This document shows positions 9,022 through 16,876 of a stretch of 64,000 bases of DNA, one piece after another (the stretch's first letter is position 1; the number at the start of each line of letters is the position of its first letter). The notes under the pieces were generated by a model. That model did not search any database and was not told the origin of the DNA. It was given only the letters and a program-made list of their open reading frames with translations. Both the position numbers and the translations under genes were made by a program. Origin of the DNA: Bacteroidales bacterium (GTDB lineage Bacteria; Bacteroidota; Bacteroidia; Bacteroidales; P3); NCBI GenBank assembly GCA_017934545.1, contig JAGBJI010000005.1, positions 124,001-188,000 of the forward strand, in the 5' to 3' direction.

Positions 9022-9146
9022 TACTTGAAGGTCTTAGGATACCTGTAATTACTCAAATAAGTAAAGCCCACGATTTCAGCATCGCGGACATTTACCGACT
9101 TTTCTTTTTTGAGTAATTTTTCTTGAAGTTTCCTAAGTTCCAAGTA
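9022..9146 (-). ncRNA. Structured RNA in the 5' leader of the BspA-like gene
   Basis: Nested helices in plus coordinates: 9022-9027 with 9141-9146 (TACTTG/CAAGTA); 9033-9039 with 9131-9137 (CTTAGGA/TCCTAAG); 9047-9057 with 9108-9118 (11 perfect pairs); 9061-9065 with 9091-9095; 9068-9074 with 9081-9087 closing a 6-nt loop. In the last helix, pair 9070/9085 is G-U in minus-strand RNA but C-A in plus-strand RNA, so the RNA is minus-strand. It sits between a good promoter (9241-9212) and the start codon at 8946. I do not recognise it as a named riboswitch. Confidence 0.6.
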
Positions 9147-9211
9147 TCAAAAAATATAAAGCGTAACGCCCTTAATATGTCTTGGATTGCCACTGTTGAC
9201 AATCACATATG

Positions 9212-9241
9212 CAAAAGTACAAAATTATTTATAATTGACAA
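9212..9241 (-). promoter_or_regulatory. Promoter of the BspA-like gene
   Basis: Minus strand TTG (9241-9239), 19 bp, then TACTTTTG (9219-9212) matches the Bacteroidetes consensus TTTG-N19-21-TAnnTTTG. Transcription from about 9205 would carry the structured RNA in the leader. Confidence 0.65.
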
Positions 9242-9415
9242 TCTTTTATTTACTTTTCCTCCTCTTATACAACAACTTTTTATTCTTACTTAAAATATAT
9301 CCTACCATTGCTTTTTTGCATTTTACTTCTGCCTAATCGCCCCCTCGCTGCCTTTTTATTCCGCCTGATTACCGCCTTTTCTTCCTTTGCCGCTGCCCAA
9401 CGGCACTTAGTTTTT

Positions 9416-9520
9416 GCCCTTTCTGAAAGTAATCTTAAAAAAATCACATTTTTTCACTAAAAAAACCTATTTTTTTGCATTAAAAAATCAGATTTTTTTG
9501 CGGTTACTTTCTGAAGGGGC
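9416..9520 (+). repeat. 105-bp A/T-phased palindromic element, copy 2
   Basis: GCCCTTTCTGAAAGTAA to TTACTTTCTGAAGGGGC, with units TCACA, CCTAT and TCAGA between A and T tracts centred at about 9440, 9451, 9462, 9473, 9484 and 9496, a spacing of about 11 bp. This is close to the family consensus. It lies between divergent genes. The 49 bp ending at the element start (9371 on) closely match the flank of copy 3. The rest of the gap from 9242 to 9765 is purine-rich with no gene. Confidence 0.9.
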
Positions 9521-9765
9521 GGAATTTTTATCGCATCGGGCAGAATTTTATTGTGAAAAAGCGGAAATTAAGTGCGGCAGAGTGGAATTTAATTACGAAA
9601 AAGACGGAGAAAAAGAATGAAAATGTGAAGTTTAATTGTGAAAAAGACATGAATAAAGAATGGATATATCGGTATTGATTTTAAATAATACAAAAACAGG
9701 AGGGTATAAAAATATATTATTGTTGTGAATGAATTGCCGACAAAAGAAATAATGCTGCCGTTATT

Positions 9766-9796
9766 TTTGTTGATAATAAATAAATTCGTAACTTTG
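9766..9796 (+). promoter_or_regulatory. Promoter of the PIN toxin-antitoxin operon
   Basis: TTTG (9766-9769), 19 bp, TAACTTTG (9789-9796): a full match to the Bacteroidetes consensus, 23 bp before the antitoxin ATG. Confidence 0.75.
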
Positions 9797-9819
9797 CAAG
9801 TCATAAAAGGATAAATGAA

Positions 9820-10071
9820 ATGACGGCAGTAGAATTAAGAACGGATTTGAACAGAAGTTTGGCTCAATTGTCTGACGATATGTTGCAGCAAGTTGTGCAG
9901 TATGTTGCTTCTTTGTTGAAAAGACAGGAAAGGAACAATGCAGCACAGAAGAGCAATTATGATATTTCACCAGAAGTTGCCGACTTATTGACAGGACATA
10001 GTGTAAACGTATCAGATAAAGAATTGGATGATGCACGTTTTGAGTATCTAAAAGATAAATATTTGAAATGA
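9820..10071 (+). CDS. Antitoxin of a PIN-domain toxin-antitoxin pair
   Basis: 83 residues, MTAVELRTDLNRSLAQLSDD, with a predicted helical N-terminal half and an acidic, charged C-terminal half (SDKELDDARFEYLKDKYLK) of the kind antitoxins use to bind the toxin. Its stop overlaps the toxin ATG by 4 bp (ATGA), the usual arrangement for translationally coupled VapBC-type operons. I recognise it by context more than by sequence; the DNA-binding fold is not obvious. Confidence 0.72.
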   Translation: MTAVELRTDLNRSLAQLSDDMLQQVVQYVASLLKRQERNNAAQKSNYDISPEVADLLTGHSVNVSDKELDDARFEYLKDKYLK

Positions 10072-10481
10072 AAAAAGTATTTATTGATACTAATATAATG
10101 ATGGACTTCTTGCTTGAAAGAGAACCTTGGGTTTATCAGACGGCATCATTATTATCTAAATCACAGAGGCAGGAGATTACTGTTTATTGTTGCAGCTTAT
10201 CTTTTTCTACGGCAATTTATATGATGCATAAATATAAATATAGCCGTGAAGAGATTATTGCAAAACTTAAAGGTATCAGACAATTTTTGAATATTGTCAA
10301 TGTAGGTACTGAAATTATAGATAATATGCTTAATTCAAAATTCAAGGATTTGGAAGATTCTATTCAGTATTATAGTGCCGTAACTTGCAGTGCAGATGTT
10401 ATTGTTACAAGAAATATTAAAGATTTTGTTCTTTCGGATATTCCTACTATGACAACAGAAGAATTCTTACAGCAATATTAA
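10068..10481 (+). CDS. PIN-domain ribonuclease toxin (VapC-like)
   Basis: 137 residues. It begins MKKVFIDTNIMMDFLLEREP, the first acidic motif of PIN nucleases (D7, D13). The middle acidic pair is in FKDLEDSIQYYSA and the last strand reads CSADVIVTRNIKDF, as in PIN_3 proteins. VapC toxins cleave tRNA or rRNA; the target of this one cannot be read from sequence. It overlaps the antitoxin by 4 bp and should be expressed from the promoter at 9766-9796. It appears intact, unlike the second PIN toxin at 13669-14063. Confidence 0.82.
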   Translation: MKKVFIDTNIMMDFLLEREPWVYQTASLLSKSQRQEITVYCCSLSFSTAIYMMHKYKYSREEIIAKLKGIRQFLNIVNVGTEIIDNMLNSKFKDLEDSIQYYSAVTCSADVIVTRNIKDFVLSDIPTMTTEEFLQQY

Positions 10482-10564
10482 AAATATAACAATACAATAA
10501 AATGTATTATTTTTGCAACGGTATAAATTTATAAGTATAATTAATTGGAAAAAATATAACAGCG

Positions 10565-12562
10565 ATGGATTTTAAACAGGCGATTTTGGAAGGTATTCCG
10601 GATTATTTACCGGCTAAAAAACCTTATGACACAAGTATTAATCATGCTCCTAAACGCAAAGACATACTTACCAAGGAGCAGAAGAAGTTAGCATTGAAAA
10701 ATGCGTTGAGATATTTTCCTCAAAAGTTTCATACAGAACTTGCACCCGAGTTTTTGGAAGAGTTGGAGACGTACGGACGTATTTATATGTACCGTTACCG
10801 TCCTGATTACGATATGTACGCACGCAGTATTGACGAATATCCTGCCCAAAGCAGACAGGCAGCGGCTATAATGCTGATGATACAAAACAATTTAGACCCT
10901 GCGGTAGCACAACATCCGCACGAGTTGATTGTTTACGGCGGAAACGGAGCGGCTTTTCAGAATTGGGCGCAGTACCGTCTGGCTATGAAATATTTGGCAA
11001 CGATGACGGACGAACAAACTTTGGTTATGTATTCCGGACATCCTATGGGATTGTATCCTTCCCACAAAGAAGCACCGCGTGTTGTGGTAACAAACGGTAT
11101 GGTTATACCTAACTATTCCAAACAAGACGATTACGAACGCTATAACGCACTCGGAGTTTCGCAATACGGACAAATGACGGCAGGTTCTTATATGTACATC
11201 GGACCTCAGGGTATTGTACACGGAACAACTATCACGGTACTGAACGCAGGCCGCAAAGTATCAAAACACGGTGAGGGTTTGGCAGGCAAGTTGTTCGTTA
11301 CGGCAGGTCTTGGCGGCATGTCGGGAGCTCAACCAAAGGCAGGAAATATTGCAGGAGTTGTTTCCATAACTGCAGAAATCAATCCGAAAGCAACATACAA
11401 GAGAAAAGAACAAGGATGGGTAGATGAGGTTTATTCAAACCTTGATGAATTGATGGCAAGAGTTAAAAAGGCACAGGAGAATAAAGAAGTTGTGTCTTTT
11501 GCATACGACGGCAATGTCGTAGATTTGTGGGAATATCTTGCAGCAAACAATATTAAAGTTGATTTAGGCTCTGACCAAACTTCGCTTCACAATCCTTACG
11601 CAGGCGGATACTATCCTGTGGGTCTTACATTGGAAGAAAGCCAAAAGATGATGGCGGAAAATCCTGCGCAATTCAAAGAAGAAATTGCCAAAACTTTACG
11701 CCGTCACGTTGCAGCGATAAACAAACTGACTGCACAGGGAATGTATTTCTTTGATTACGGCAATGCTTTCTTGTTGGAGGCAAGCCGTGCAGGTGCGGAC
11801 ATAATGAAAGAAGACGGAATGTTTAAATATCCTTCTTACGTGCAGGATATAATGGGTCCGATGTGTTTTGACTATGGTTTCGGTCCGTTCCGTTGGGTTT
11901 GTACGAGCGGAAAACCTGAGGATTTGGACGCTTCAGACCATATTGCAATGGAAGTATTGGAAGAGATTGCGAAAAACTCTCCGCAGGAAATCCAACAGCA
12001 GATGCGTGATAACATTCAATGGATAAAAGGTGCGAAAGAAAATCATTTGGTAGTCGGTTCGCAGGCGAGAATTTTGTATGCAGACTGTGAAGGCCGTACA
12101 AAGATAGCGTTGGCATTCAACAAAGCAATCCGTGAAGGCAGAATATCGGCTCCTATCGTGTTAGGACGCGACCACCACGATGTTTCGGGTACTGATTCTC
12201 CGTTCAGAGAAACTTCCAACATATACGACGGTTCGCAGTTCTGTGCAGATATGGCGGTACAAAACGTTATCGGCGACTCGTTCCGCGGAGCTACATGGGT
12301 AAGTATCCACAACGGCGGCGGCGTTGGTTGGGGAGAAGTAATCAACGGCGGATTCGGAATGGCTATTGACGGAACAACCGAGGCAGACCGCAGAATAAGC
12401 AATATGCTTTATTGGGATGTTAATAACGGAATCTCAAGAAGAAGTTGGGCAAGAAACGAAGGTGCAATGTTTGCCATAAAACGTGCAATGGATTTGAACC
12501 CTAATCTAACGGTAACCATGCCGAACTTGACCGACGACGCACTTATCAACTCTTTATTTTAA
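10565..12562 (+). CDS. hutU: Urocanate hydratase
   Basis: Converts urocanate to 4-imidazolone-5-propionate with tightly bound NAD, the second step of histidine degradation. Diagnostic stretches are YGGNGAAFQNWAQYRLAMKY, TLVMYSGHPMGLYPSH, GSYMYIGPQGIVHGTT, GLGGMSGAQPKAG and HNGGGVGWGEVINGGFG. At 665 residues it is about 100 longer than proteobacterial HutU, as I recall for Bacteroidetes homologues. No other hut gene adjoins it. A -7-like TATTTTTG (10508-10515) lies upstream and a clear terminator follows. Confidence 0.95.
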   Translation: MDFKQAILEGIPDYLPAKKPYDTSINHAPKRKDILTKEQKKLALKNALRYFPQKFHTELAPEFLEELETYGRIYMYRYRPDYDMYARSIDEYPAQSRQAAAIMLMIQNNLDPAVAQHPHELIVYGGNGAAFQNWAQYRLAMKYLATMTDEQTLVMYSGHPMGLYPSHKEAPRVVVTNGMVIPNYSKQDDYERYNALGVSQYGQMTAGSYMYIGPQGIVHGTTITVLNAGRKVSKHGEGLAGKLFVTAGLGGMSGAQPKAGNIAGVVSITAEINPKATYKRKEQGWVDEVYSNLDELMARVKKAQENKEVVSFAYDGNVVDLWEYLAANNIKVDLGSDQTSLHNPYAGGYYPVGLTLEESQKMMAENPAQFKEEIAKTLRRHVAAINKLTAQGMYFFDYGNAFLLEASRAGADIMKEDGMFKYPSYVQDIMGPMCFDYGFGPFRWVCTSGKPEDLDASDHIAMEVLEEIAKNSPQEIQQQMRDNIQWIKGAKENHLVVGSQARILYADCEGRTKIALAFNKAIREGRISAPIVLGRDHHDVSGTDSPFRETSNIYDGSQFCADMAVQNVIGDSFRGATWVSIHNGGGVGWGEVINGGFGMAIDGTTEADRRISNMLYWDVNNGISRRSWARNEGAMFAIKRAMDLNPNLTVTMPNLTDDALINSLF

Positions 12563-12588
12563 GAAATAAATAAGAATAACTGATAATA

Positions 12589-12623
12589 AAAGCGGACTGA
12601 GATGTTTTTTCTCAGTCCGCTTT
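12589..12623. terminator. Bidirectional terminator between hutU and the flavoprotein gene
   Basis: AAAGCGGACTGAG and CTCAGTCCGCTTT form a 13-bp perfect stem around a T-rich 9-nt loop. It lies between two convergent genes. Confidence 0.85.
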
Positions 12624-12647
12624 AACGTTAATTGATAAACCAACACC

Positions 12648-13430
12648 TTAACTTATTTTTTCAGCCATACGCTTGCCTGCGTCAAAGGAATTTTGTAAAT
12701 CATTTTCCCAATGAGTGTCTTTGTAAGTTTGTTTTGCTTCCGCAGTACCTTCTGCAAATTCAAAACGGGAATAGTCTTTCATTTGATAAGTATTGAAAGC
12801 CTCTATACGTTCACATTGTCCGAGAGCAATACCAAACATTTGTTCAGATAATTCCAATTGTTTATGAATAATAGGAGCTTGCTCTGATGATGCATTCATT
12901 GTATAAATAAAGACTACAGGCATTTTCTTTATAGCCATTATACTTCCGTCAGCATACGACAGCCATGGAAAAACAATACGTTCTACAAATGCTTGTAACA
13001 TAGCGGTACGGTCTCCCATATAGATAGGAGAAGCCAAAACAAGACCGTCTGCCTCAGAGGCTTCGTGTAAAACGGGCAGAAGTGCATCTTTATATTTACA
13101 AACTCTTGAAGATTTTCCTTTGATTTTACAAGCCATGCATGATATACAGCCTTTGTATTGGTCTAAATCATAAAGCCAATACTCCTTTACTTCAATATTT
13201 TTATCCGAAGAATTTACACCTTTTCTGAAAGATTCTGTCATTGCAGCAGTATTCATATTCTTTCTGGGACCTCCGTTGATAATAACTATTTTTTTCATTT
13301 TATTACTACTTTTGTTATTATGATTAATATTGTTAAATAATTCAGAAACTAACGGATAGGCAAATAAATTTGCCGTTGTTAAAGACAAAACAGCCATAGC
13401 AGATTGTTTCAAAAACTTTCTCCTGTTCAT
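12648..13430 (-). CDS. Flavodoxin-fold NAD(P)H oxidoreductase with a Tat-like signal
   Basis: 260 residues. The N-terminus MNRRKFLKQSAMAVLSLTTA resembles a twin-arginine signal (RRKFLK). From M45 (MKKIVIINGGPRKNMNTAAM) the protein is a flavodoxin_2/FMN-reductase fold, with phosphate-loop GGPRKNMNTAA, a cysteine pair CISCMAC as in iron-sulfur flavoproteins, and LASPIYMGDRTAMLQAFVER. The start at 13430 is supported by AGGAGAA 8 bp upstream, uncommon in this phylum; a cytoplasmic form starting at M45 is also possible. It probably reduces quinones or small electrophiles; the substrate is unknown. Confidence 0.75.
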   Translation of the reverse strand: MNRRKFLKQSAMAVLSLTTANLFAYPLVSELFNNINHNNKSSNKMKKIVIINGGPRKNMNTAAMTESFRKGVNSSDKNIEVKEYWLYDLDQYKGCISCMACKIKGKSSRVCKYKDALLPVLHEASEADGLVLASPIYMGDRTAMLQAFVERIVFPWLSYADGSIMAIKKMPVVFIYTMNASSEQAPIIHKQLELSEQMFGIALGQCERIEAFNTYQMKDYSRFEFAEGTAEAKQTYKDTHWENDLQNSFDAGKRMAEKIS

Positions 13431-13668
13431 TTATAATTTCTCCTGTAATTTCAAAAAATGTAGGTGCAATTTTTATTCGCTGCATTCTGCTTTGTTTTTT
13501 CTTTCTTCTGTTTTCCGTCGGCGGGCTTGTGATTAGCATCCCGAATGTTGATGTTTTTGTCGGAATCAGCACTGATTCCAACACAGCGAGCAAGAGTTCA
13601 GACGCTAATATTAACAATCCTAACAATATTTTTCTCCCAAACAACAATATGTATTATACGACAAATAA

Positions 13669-14063
13669 TTATCTGTCAATCCAATTTTCAATATTAATAT
13701 TAGGAATTCTTGCTAAATGCTTGATATTATCCGTTACCATAATCATATTATTCTTCACCGTCGTAGAACCTATAAGCAAATCAAAATCATCTATACGGTT
13801 GCCTTGCGATTCCAAAATAACTTTATTCTCCGAAAATGTATATATAGCGGAAGTTATCGGCATTAATCAAAAATATCTATGAATTGTTGTGTCTTGATTA
13901 CATTCTGAGTGTTACCGCTCTTGTATGCACCGTATATAAGTTCGGCAACAGTGATTTCCGACAAAAAGCAATTGTAATATCCGACGCTTTCAATCTTGTG
14001 TTCAATGTCCCTGTTACCGCGTAACAACGCAATACATATATTTGTATCTAACAAATATTTCAT
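13669..14063 (-). pseudogene. PIN-domain toxin split by a frameshift
   Basis: Two adjacent reading frames together make one VapC. The first, 14063-13863, begins MKYLLDTNICIALLRGN and has the D-T-N and SEITVAEL acidic motifs. It ends FIDIFD-stop. The second, 13863-13669, begins MPITSAIYTF and carries GNRIDDFDLLIG, MVTDN and KHLARIPNINIENW, the second half of the PIN fold. The stop and the next ATG overlap as TAATG. Either a 1-base frameshift killed the toxin or the halves are co-translated. It follows the antitoxin with an ATGA overlap. Confidence 0.75.
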
Positions 14064-14320
14064 AATGTATTTATTTGCTTTTGATTTACTAATCTGTATT
14101 GACTTGCTTCGCTTATTGCGGCCTGCATTTTACAGGCATCATCTTCGCTGATACTTCCGCACAAACTGCGTAACGTGTCTATATTATTACTGTGTGTATC
14201 TGACGGCATAATGCTGTGCATATACAAAACAACTTTATTGATAATGTCCGCATCGTTCAAATTAATGAAATCGTGAATAAAATTGTATTTGATTTCCGCT
14301 ATGTTTTCTGTAGTTGCCAT
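14060..14320 (-). CDS. Antitoxin partner of the split PIN toxin
   Basis: 86 residues from MATTENIAEIKYNFIHDFIN. An ATG at 14374 would extend it by 18 residues, but a full promoter (14381-14352) lies within that extension, so I use 14320. The segment GSISEDDACKMQAAISEASQY resembles the C-terminal helix of Bacteroidetes antitoxins found with VapC. It overlaps the toxin start by 4 bp. It may persist as an orphan antitoxin if the toxin is dead. Confidence 0.65.
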   Translation of the reverse strand: MATTENIAEIKYNFIHDFINLNDADIINKVVLYMHSIMPSDTHSNNIDTLRSLCGSISEDDACKMQAAISEASQYRLVNQKQINTL

Positions 14321-14351
14321 AATACGAGTTTTTCTTTGTTTTACACTGTTG

Positions 14352-14381
14352 CAAAGATAAGAAATGTTTTTCAATTAGCAA
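14352..14381 (-). promoter_or_regulatory. Promoter of the split PIN operon
   Basis: Minus strand TTG (14381-14379), 19 bp, TATCTTTG (14359-14352). The start site should fall about 25-30 nt before the antitoxin ATG at 14320. Confidence 0.65.
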
Positions 14382-14478
14382 TATTCTCAATTAAAAACTA
14401 CGCATTGATTACCAATCACCACTGCTCTTCATTACCGCCTCTTGTTCCTTTGCCGCTGCCCAACGGCATTTGGTTTTC

Positions 14479-14583
14479 GCCCTTTCAGAAAAGAATCTCA
14501 AAAAAATCACATTTTTTCACTTAAAAAACCTATTTTTTTGCATCAAAAAATCAGATTTTTTTGCAATTACTTTCAGAAGGGGC
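14479..14583 (+). repeat. 105-bp A/T-phased palindromic element, copy 3
   Basis: GCCCTTTCAGAAAAGAA to TTACTTTCAGAAGGGGC, with units TCACA, CCTAT and TCAGA in consensus order. It lies between divergent genes. The 45 bp to its left share about 90% identity by eye with the left flank of copy 2, including CCTTTGCCGCTGCCCAACGG. Confidence 0.9.
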
Positions 14584-14910
14584 GGCAGTCAAATGCGAAA
14601 GGGCGGAAATTTTATCATATTGGGCAAAAATTTATTGCAAAAGGGATGGTAATAAAAAGTAAAAAGGGGGTGGGTAGGTTATATTTTAATAGTAGTAAAA
14701 AGTCGTTGTTTTATATTGTTATTATTGTTTTACGGCGGAGAGTTGATGTAAAAAACCGTTAAAAACGGGCGTTATGGCTGAAAATGCTTTAATTTTGCAC
14801 AGTGCAAAGAATAAAAAACATTGTGAAAAATCCGTTTGGGGTTGTAACGGCAGAGGAAAATTCCGTGTTACAGGATTTTAACTGCCGTATAAAATGATTC
14901 AGAATGATTT
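14584..14910. other. Gene-free leader upstream of the helicase
   Basis: Low-complexity purine-rich sequence (GGGCGG and AAAAGG words) next to the repeat, then AT-rich sequence. A TAATTTTG at about 14790 could be a -7 box. No ORF or strong hairpin is seen. Confidence 0.35.
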
Positions 14911-16323
14911 ATGCCGGGAGTTTTTGCGGATATATTGTTGAAAAATATCGGTTTTGAGCCGACTGATGACCAACGCAGGTTGATAAATGTGTTGGAGGAC
15001 TTTGTCTTTGATGCGTCAAGAGCCGTGTTTATACTGCAAGGTTATGCAGGAACGGGCAAGACCACGGTGATGAGTGCATTGATTAAGACTTTGCCGTCTT
15101 TCGGGCTGAAAACAGTACTGTTGGCACCCACAGGAAGAGCGGCAAAGGTGTTGAGTCTTTATTCCGACAGGAATGCGTCAACGATACACAAGCATATTTA
15201 TTTCACGCACCGCGATGACAATGCGTTTACTTTCCGATTGAAAGACAATAAATACAAAGACACCCTGTTTATTGTTGACGAATCTTCCATGATAGGCACG
15301 GGAAACGCCAACGGATTTATGGAACGCAACCTTTTGGACGACCTTATGCAGTATGTGTGCAGCGGTGAGCGTTGCAAAGCGGTGTTTATAGGTGATACGG
15401 CACAGCTTCCGCCCGTCAACGAAGTGCTTTCACCGGCTTTGGACGTAGGTTATTTGCAACGGCATTATGATTTGCAGATAATGTCTTATCAACTTACGGA
15501 AGTAGTACGTCAAGCCTTGGACAGCAACATATTGAAGAACGCGTCCAATTTGCGATACAGGTTGGATAAAGATAAATTTTCGCTGCCGTTGTTTAAGTTT
15601 CAAAATTCCGAAGATTTTAAAGCGATTGCGGCGGCGGACTTTGAGGAATATTTATATCAGGCCTACAATGAATACGGCGAAGACGAGGTTATCTGCGTTT
15701 GCCGTTCCAACAAGACAGCCAACATTCTAAACAACCGAATCCGCTATACAATCTTGGACAAGGAGAATCAACTGGACAGTGGTGACAACTTAATGGTGGT
15801 GAAAAACAATTATTTTTGGTTGGACAGTTATTCCAAGCAAGGCTTTATTGCAAACGGCGACATTTTTAAGGTAAAAAGAATATTAGGATATGAACAAAAA
15901 TACGGTCACAACTTTGCTGACGTCGCCGTAGTGTTCAATGACTACGAACAAGAGGCGGACGTTGAGATGACGGTGCTGTTGGATACGCTCAATATTGAGA
16001 AAGCATCGCTGGATATGTCGGGGGAGGATTCATTGTATTACAAGATTTTTGATGAGTATTACAAAGATTGCGGCAACAAAGTGCAGGCTAAAAAGAATAC
16101 CTTGTCGGATAAATATTTCAATGCCGTACAGGTGAAATTCGCAAACTGCCTTACCTGCCATAAAGCACAGGGCGGTGGTTGGAAAGCGGTGTTTGTATTT
16201 CAGAACTACTTTACCGACGATATGCTTACCAAGGATTACCTGCGTTGGTTGTATACTGCCGTTACCCGAGCTAAAGAAAAACTGTTCCTTGTCAACTTTT
16301 CAGAAGATTTTTTCAAGAAATAA
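14911..16323 (+). CDS. RecD-like superfamily 1 DNA helicase
   Basis: 470 residues. Walker A is GYAGTGKTT (44-52), motif Ia is LAPTGRAAKVLS, and Walker B is FIVDESSMIG (about 120-129). FIGDTAQLPPVN is helicase motif III, LTEVVRQ is motif IV, and the C-terminus has TCHKAQGGGWKAVFV and YTAVTRAKEKLFLVNF, the UvrD/RecD2 motifs V and VI. This is the compact ATP-dependent helicase common in Bacteroidetes; no RecB or RecC partner is near. Its last 72 bp are copied at 18783-18854. Confidence 0.88.
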   Translation: MPGVFADILLKNIGFEPTDDQRRLINVLEDFVFDASRAVFILQGYAGTGKTTVMSALIKTLPSFGLKTVLLAPTGRAAKVLSLYSDRNASTIHKHIYFTHRDDNAFTFRLKDNKYKDTLFIVDESSMIGTGNANGFMERNLLDDLMQYVCSGERCKAVFIGDTAQLPPVNEVLSPALDVGYLQRHYDLQIMSYQLTEVVRQALDSNILKNASNLRYRLDKDKFSLPLFKFQNSEDFKAIAAADFEEYLYQAYNEYGEDEVICVCRSNKTANILNNRIRYTILDKENQLDSGDNLMVVKNNYFWLDSYSKQGFIANGDIFKVKRILGYEQKYGHNFADVAVVFNDYEQEADVEMTVLLDTLNIEKASLDMSGEDSLYYKIFDEYYKDCGNKVQAKKNTLSDKYFNAVQVKFANCLTCHKAQGGGWKAVFVFQNYFTDDMLTKDYLRWLYTAVTRAKEKLFLVNFSEDFFKK

Positions 16324-16386
16324 CAACGGCATATTTGCAATTGATAAGTGCTAAATAAGACGTAAAATTTGCCACATTGCATATTG

Positions 16387-16500
16387 TTTTTGCCACTTCG
16401 CATTTCGCTTGTAAAAAGAGGGGGTTTTTTGACTGAAAATACCGGGTATTTTTGATGAAAAAAGGGGGTATTTTTATTGCTCTTTCCGCAAGTGGCAAAA
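16387..16500. repeat. Divergent three-unit element with G-rich cores
   Basis: Outer inverted repeat TTTTGCCACTT / AAGTGGCAAAA encloses three A-run/core/T-run units: AAAAAGAGGGGGTTTTTT, AAAATACCGGGTATTTTT and AAAAAAGGGGGTATTTTT. The linkers are GACTG and GATG, like those of the 105-bp family. It has the same architecture with different terminal and core words. It lies just after the helicase. Confidence 0.6.
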
Positions 16501-16621
16501 CTAAATAGCGAAGTAGCAAAAATTATGTCATTTTTGGCAATATCCAAATGTGAAACGGCGGCGGTATTGCCTTGTTTTTAGTCATTGACGCCGTGAGTTT
16601 TAAAAATTCTTTGTATTTTTG

Positions 16622-16845
16622 CAAAAGTTAGTGAACGAAAAAGCAGGATAATGTAAATACTGAACATAATACATAGAGATATAAGCGTTAGCTTTTGTTA
16701 TTAGACCTTTTTCCACATCAGAGTATAGAATACTCACCTTAAATAACAATCAAGCCAAACGCTCACGGGTAACCGTGGGCTTTGATTGTTTAAGGTGAGA
16801 GTCGTGGAAAACTAAGGTCTGAACATGAAAAAGTTTCACGGTTTT
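16622..16845 (+). ncRNA. Structured small RNA candidate (6S-like outline)
   Basis: A closing helix joins 16701-16716 (TTAGACCTTTTTCCAC) to 16804-16822 (GTGGAAAACTAAGGTCTGA). Inside are a small hairpin GAGTAT-AGA-ATACTC (16721-16735) and a long arm: 16733-16743 with 16789-16799, ACAATCAA (16746-16753) with TTGATTGT, capped by CACGG-GTAA-CCGTG with a GNRA-type loop (16764-16777). A T-rich tail (GGTTTTTTATTTT) follows. One closing pair is G-U only in plus-strand RNA. A -7-like TATTTTTG lies at 16614-16621. The closing stem, bulge and long arm recall 6S RNA, but I cannot confirm the family. Confidence 0.6.
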
Positions 16846-16876
16846 TTATTTTGTGTTGTATTAAAACGGGGCAGTA

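Noticed and set aside
9414-9620. Short ORFs running through the 105-bp elements (also near 14442-14762, 26156-26488 and 56705-56905)
   Set aside because: Their Lys/Phe-rich translations come from the A and T tracts, differ between copies and lack a consistent start.
13342-13647. Possible small membrane protein on the minus strand overlapping the flavoprotein start
   Set aside because: It has a hydrophobic N-terminus, but it overlaps the flavoprotein gene in another frame and its C-terminal part looks random. No promoter or family match.
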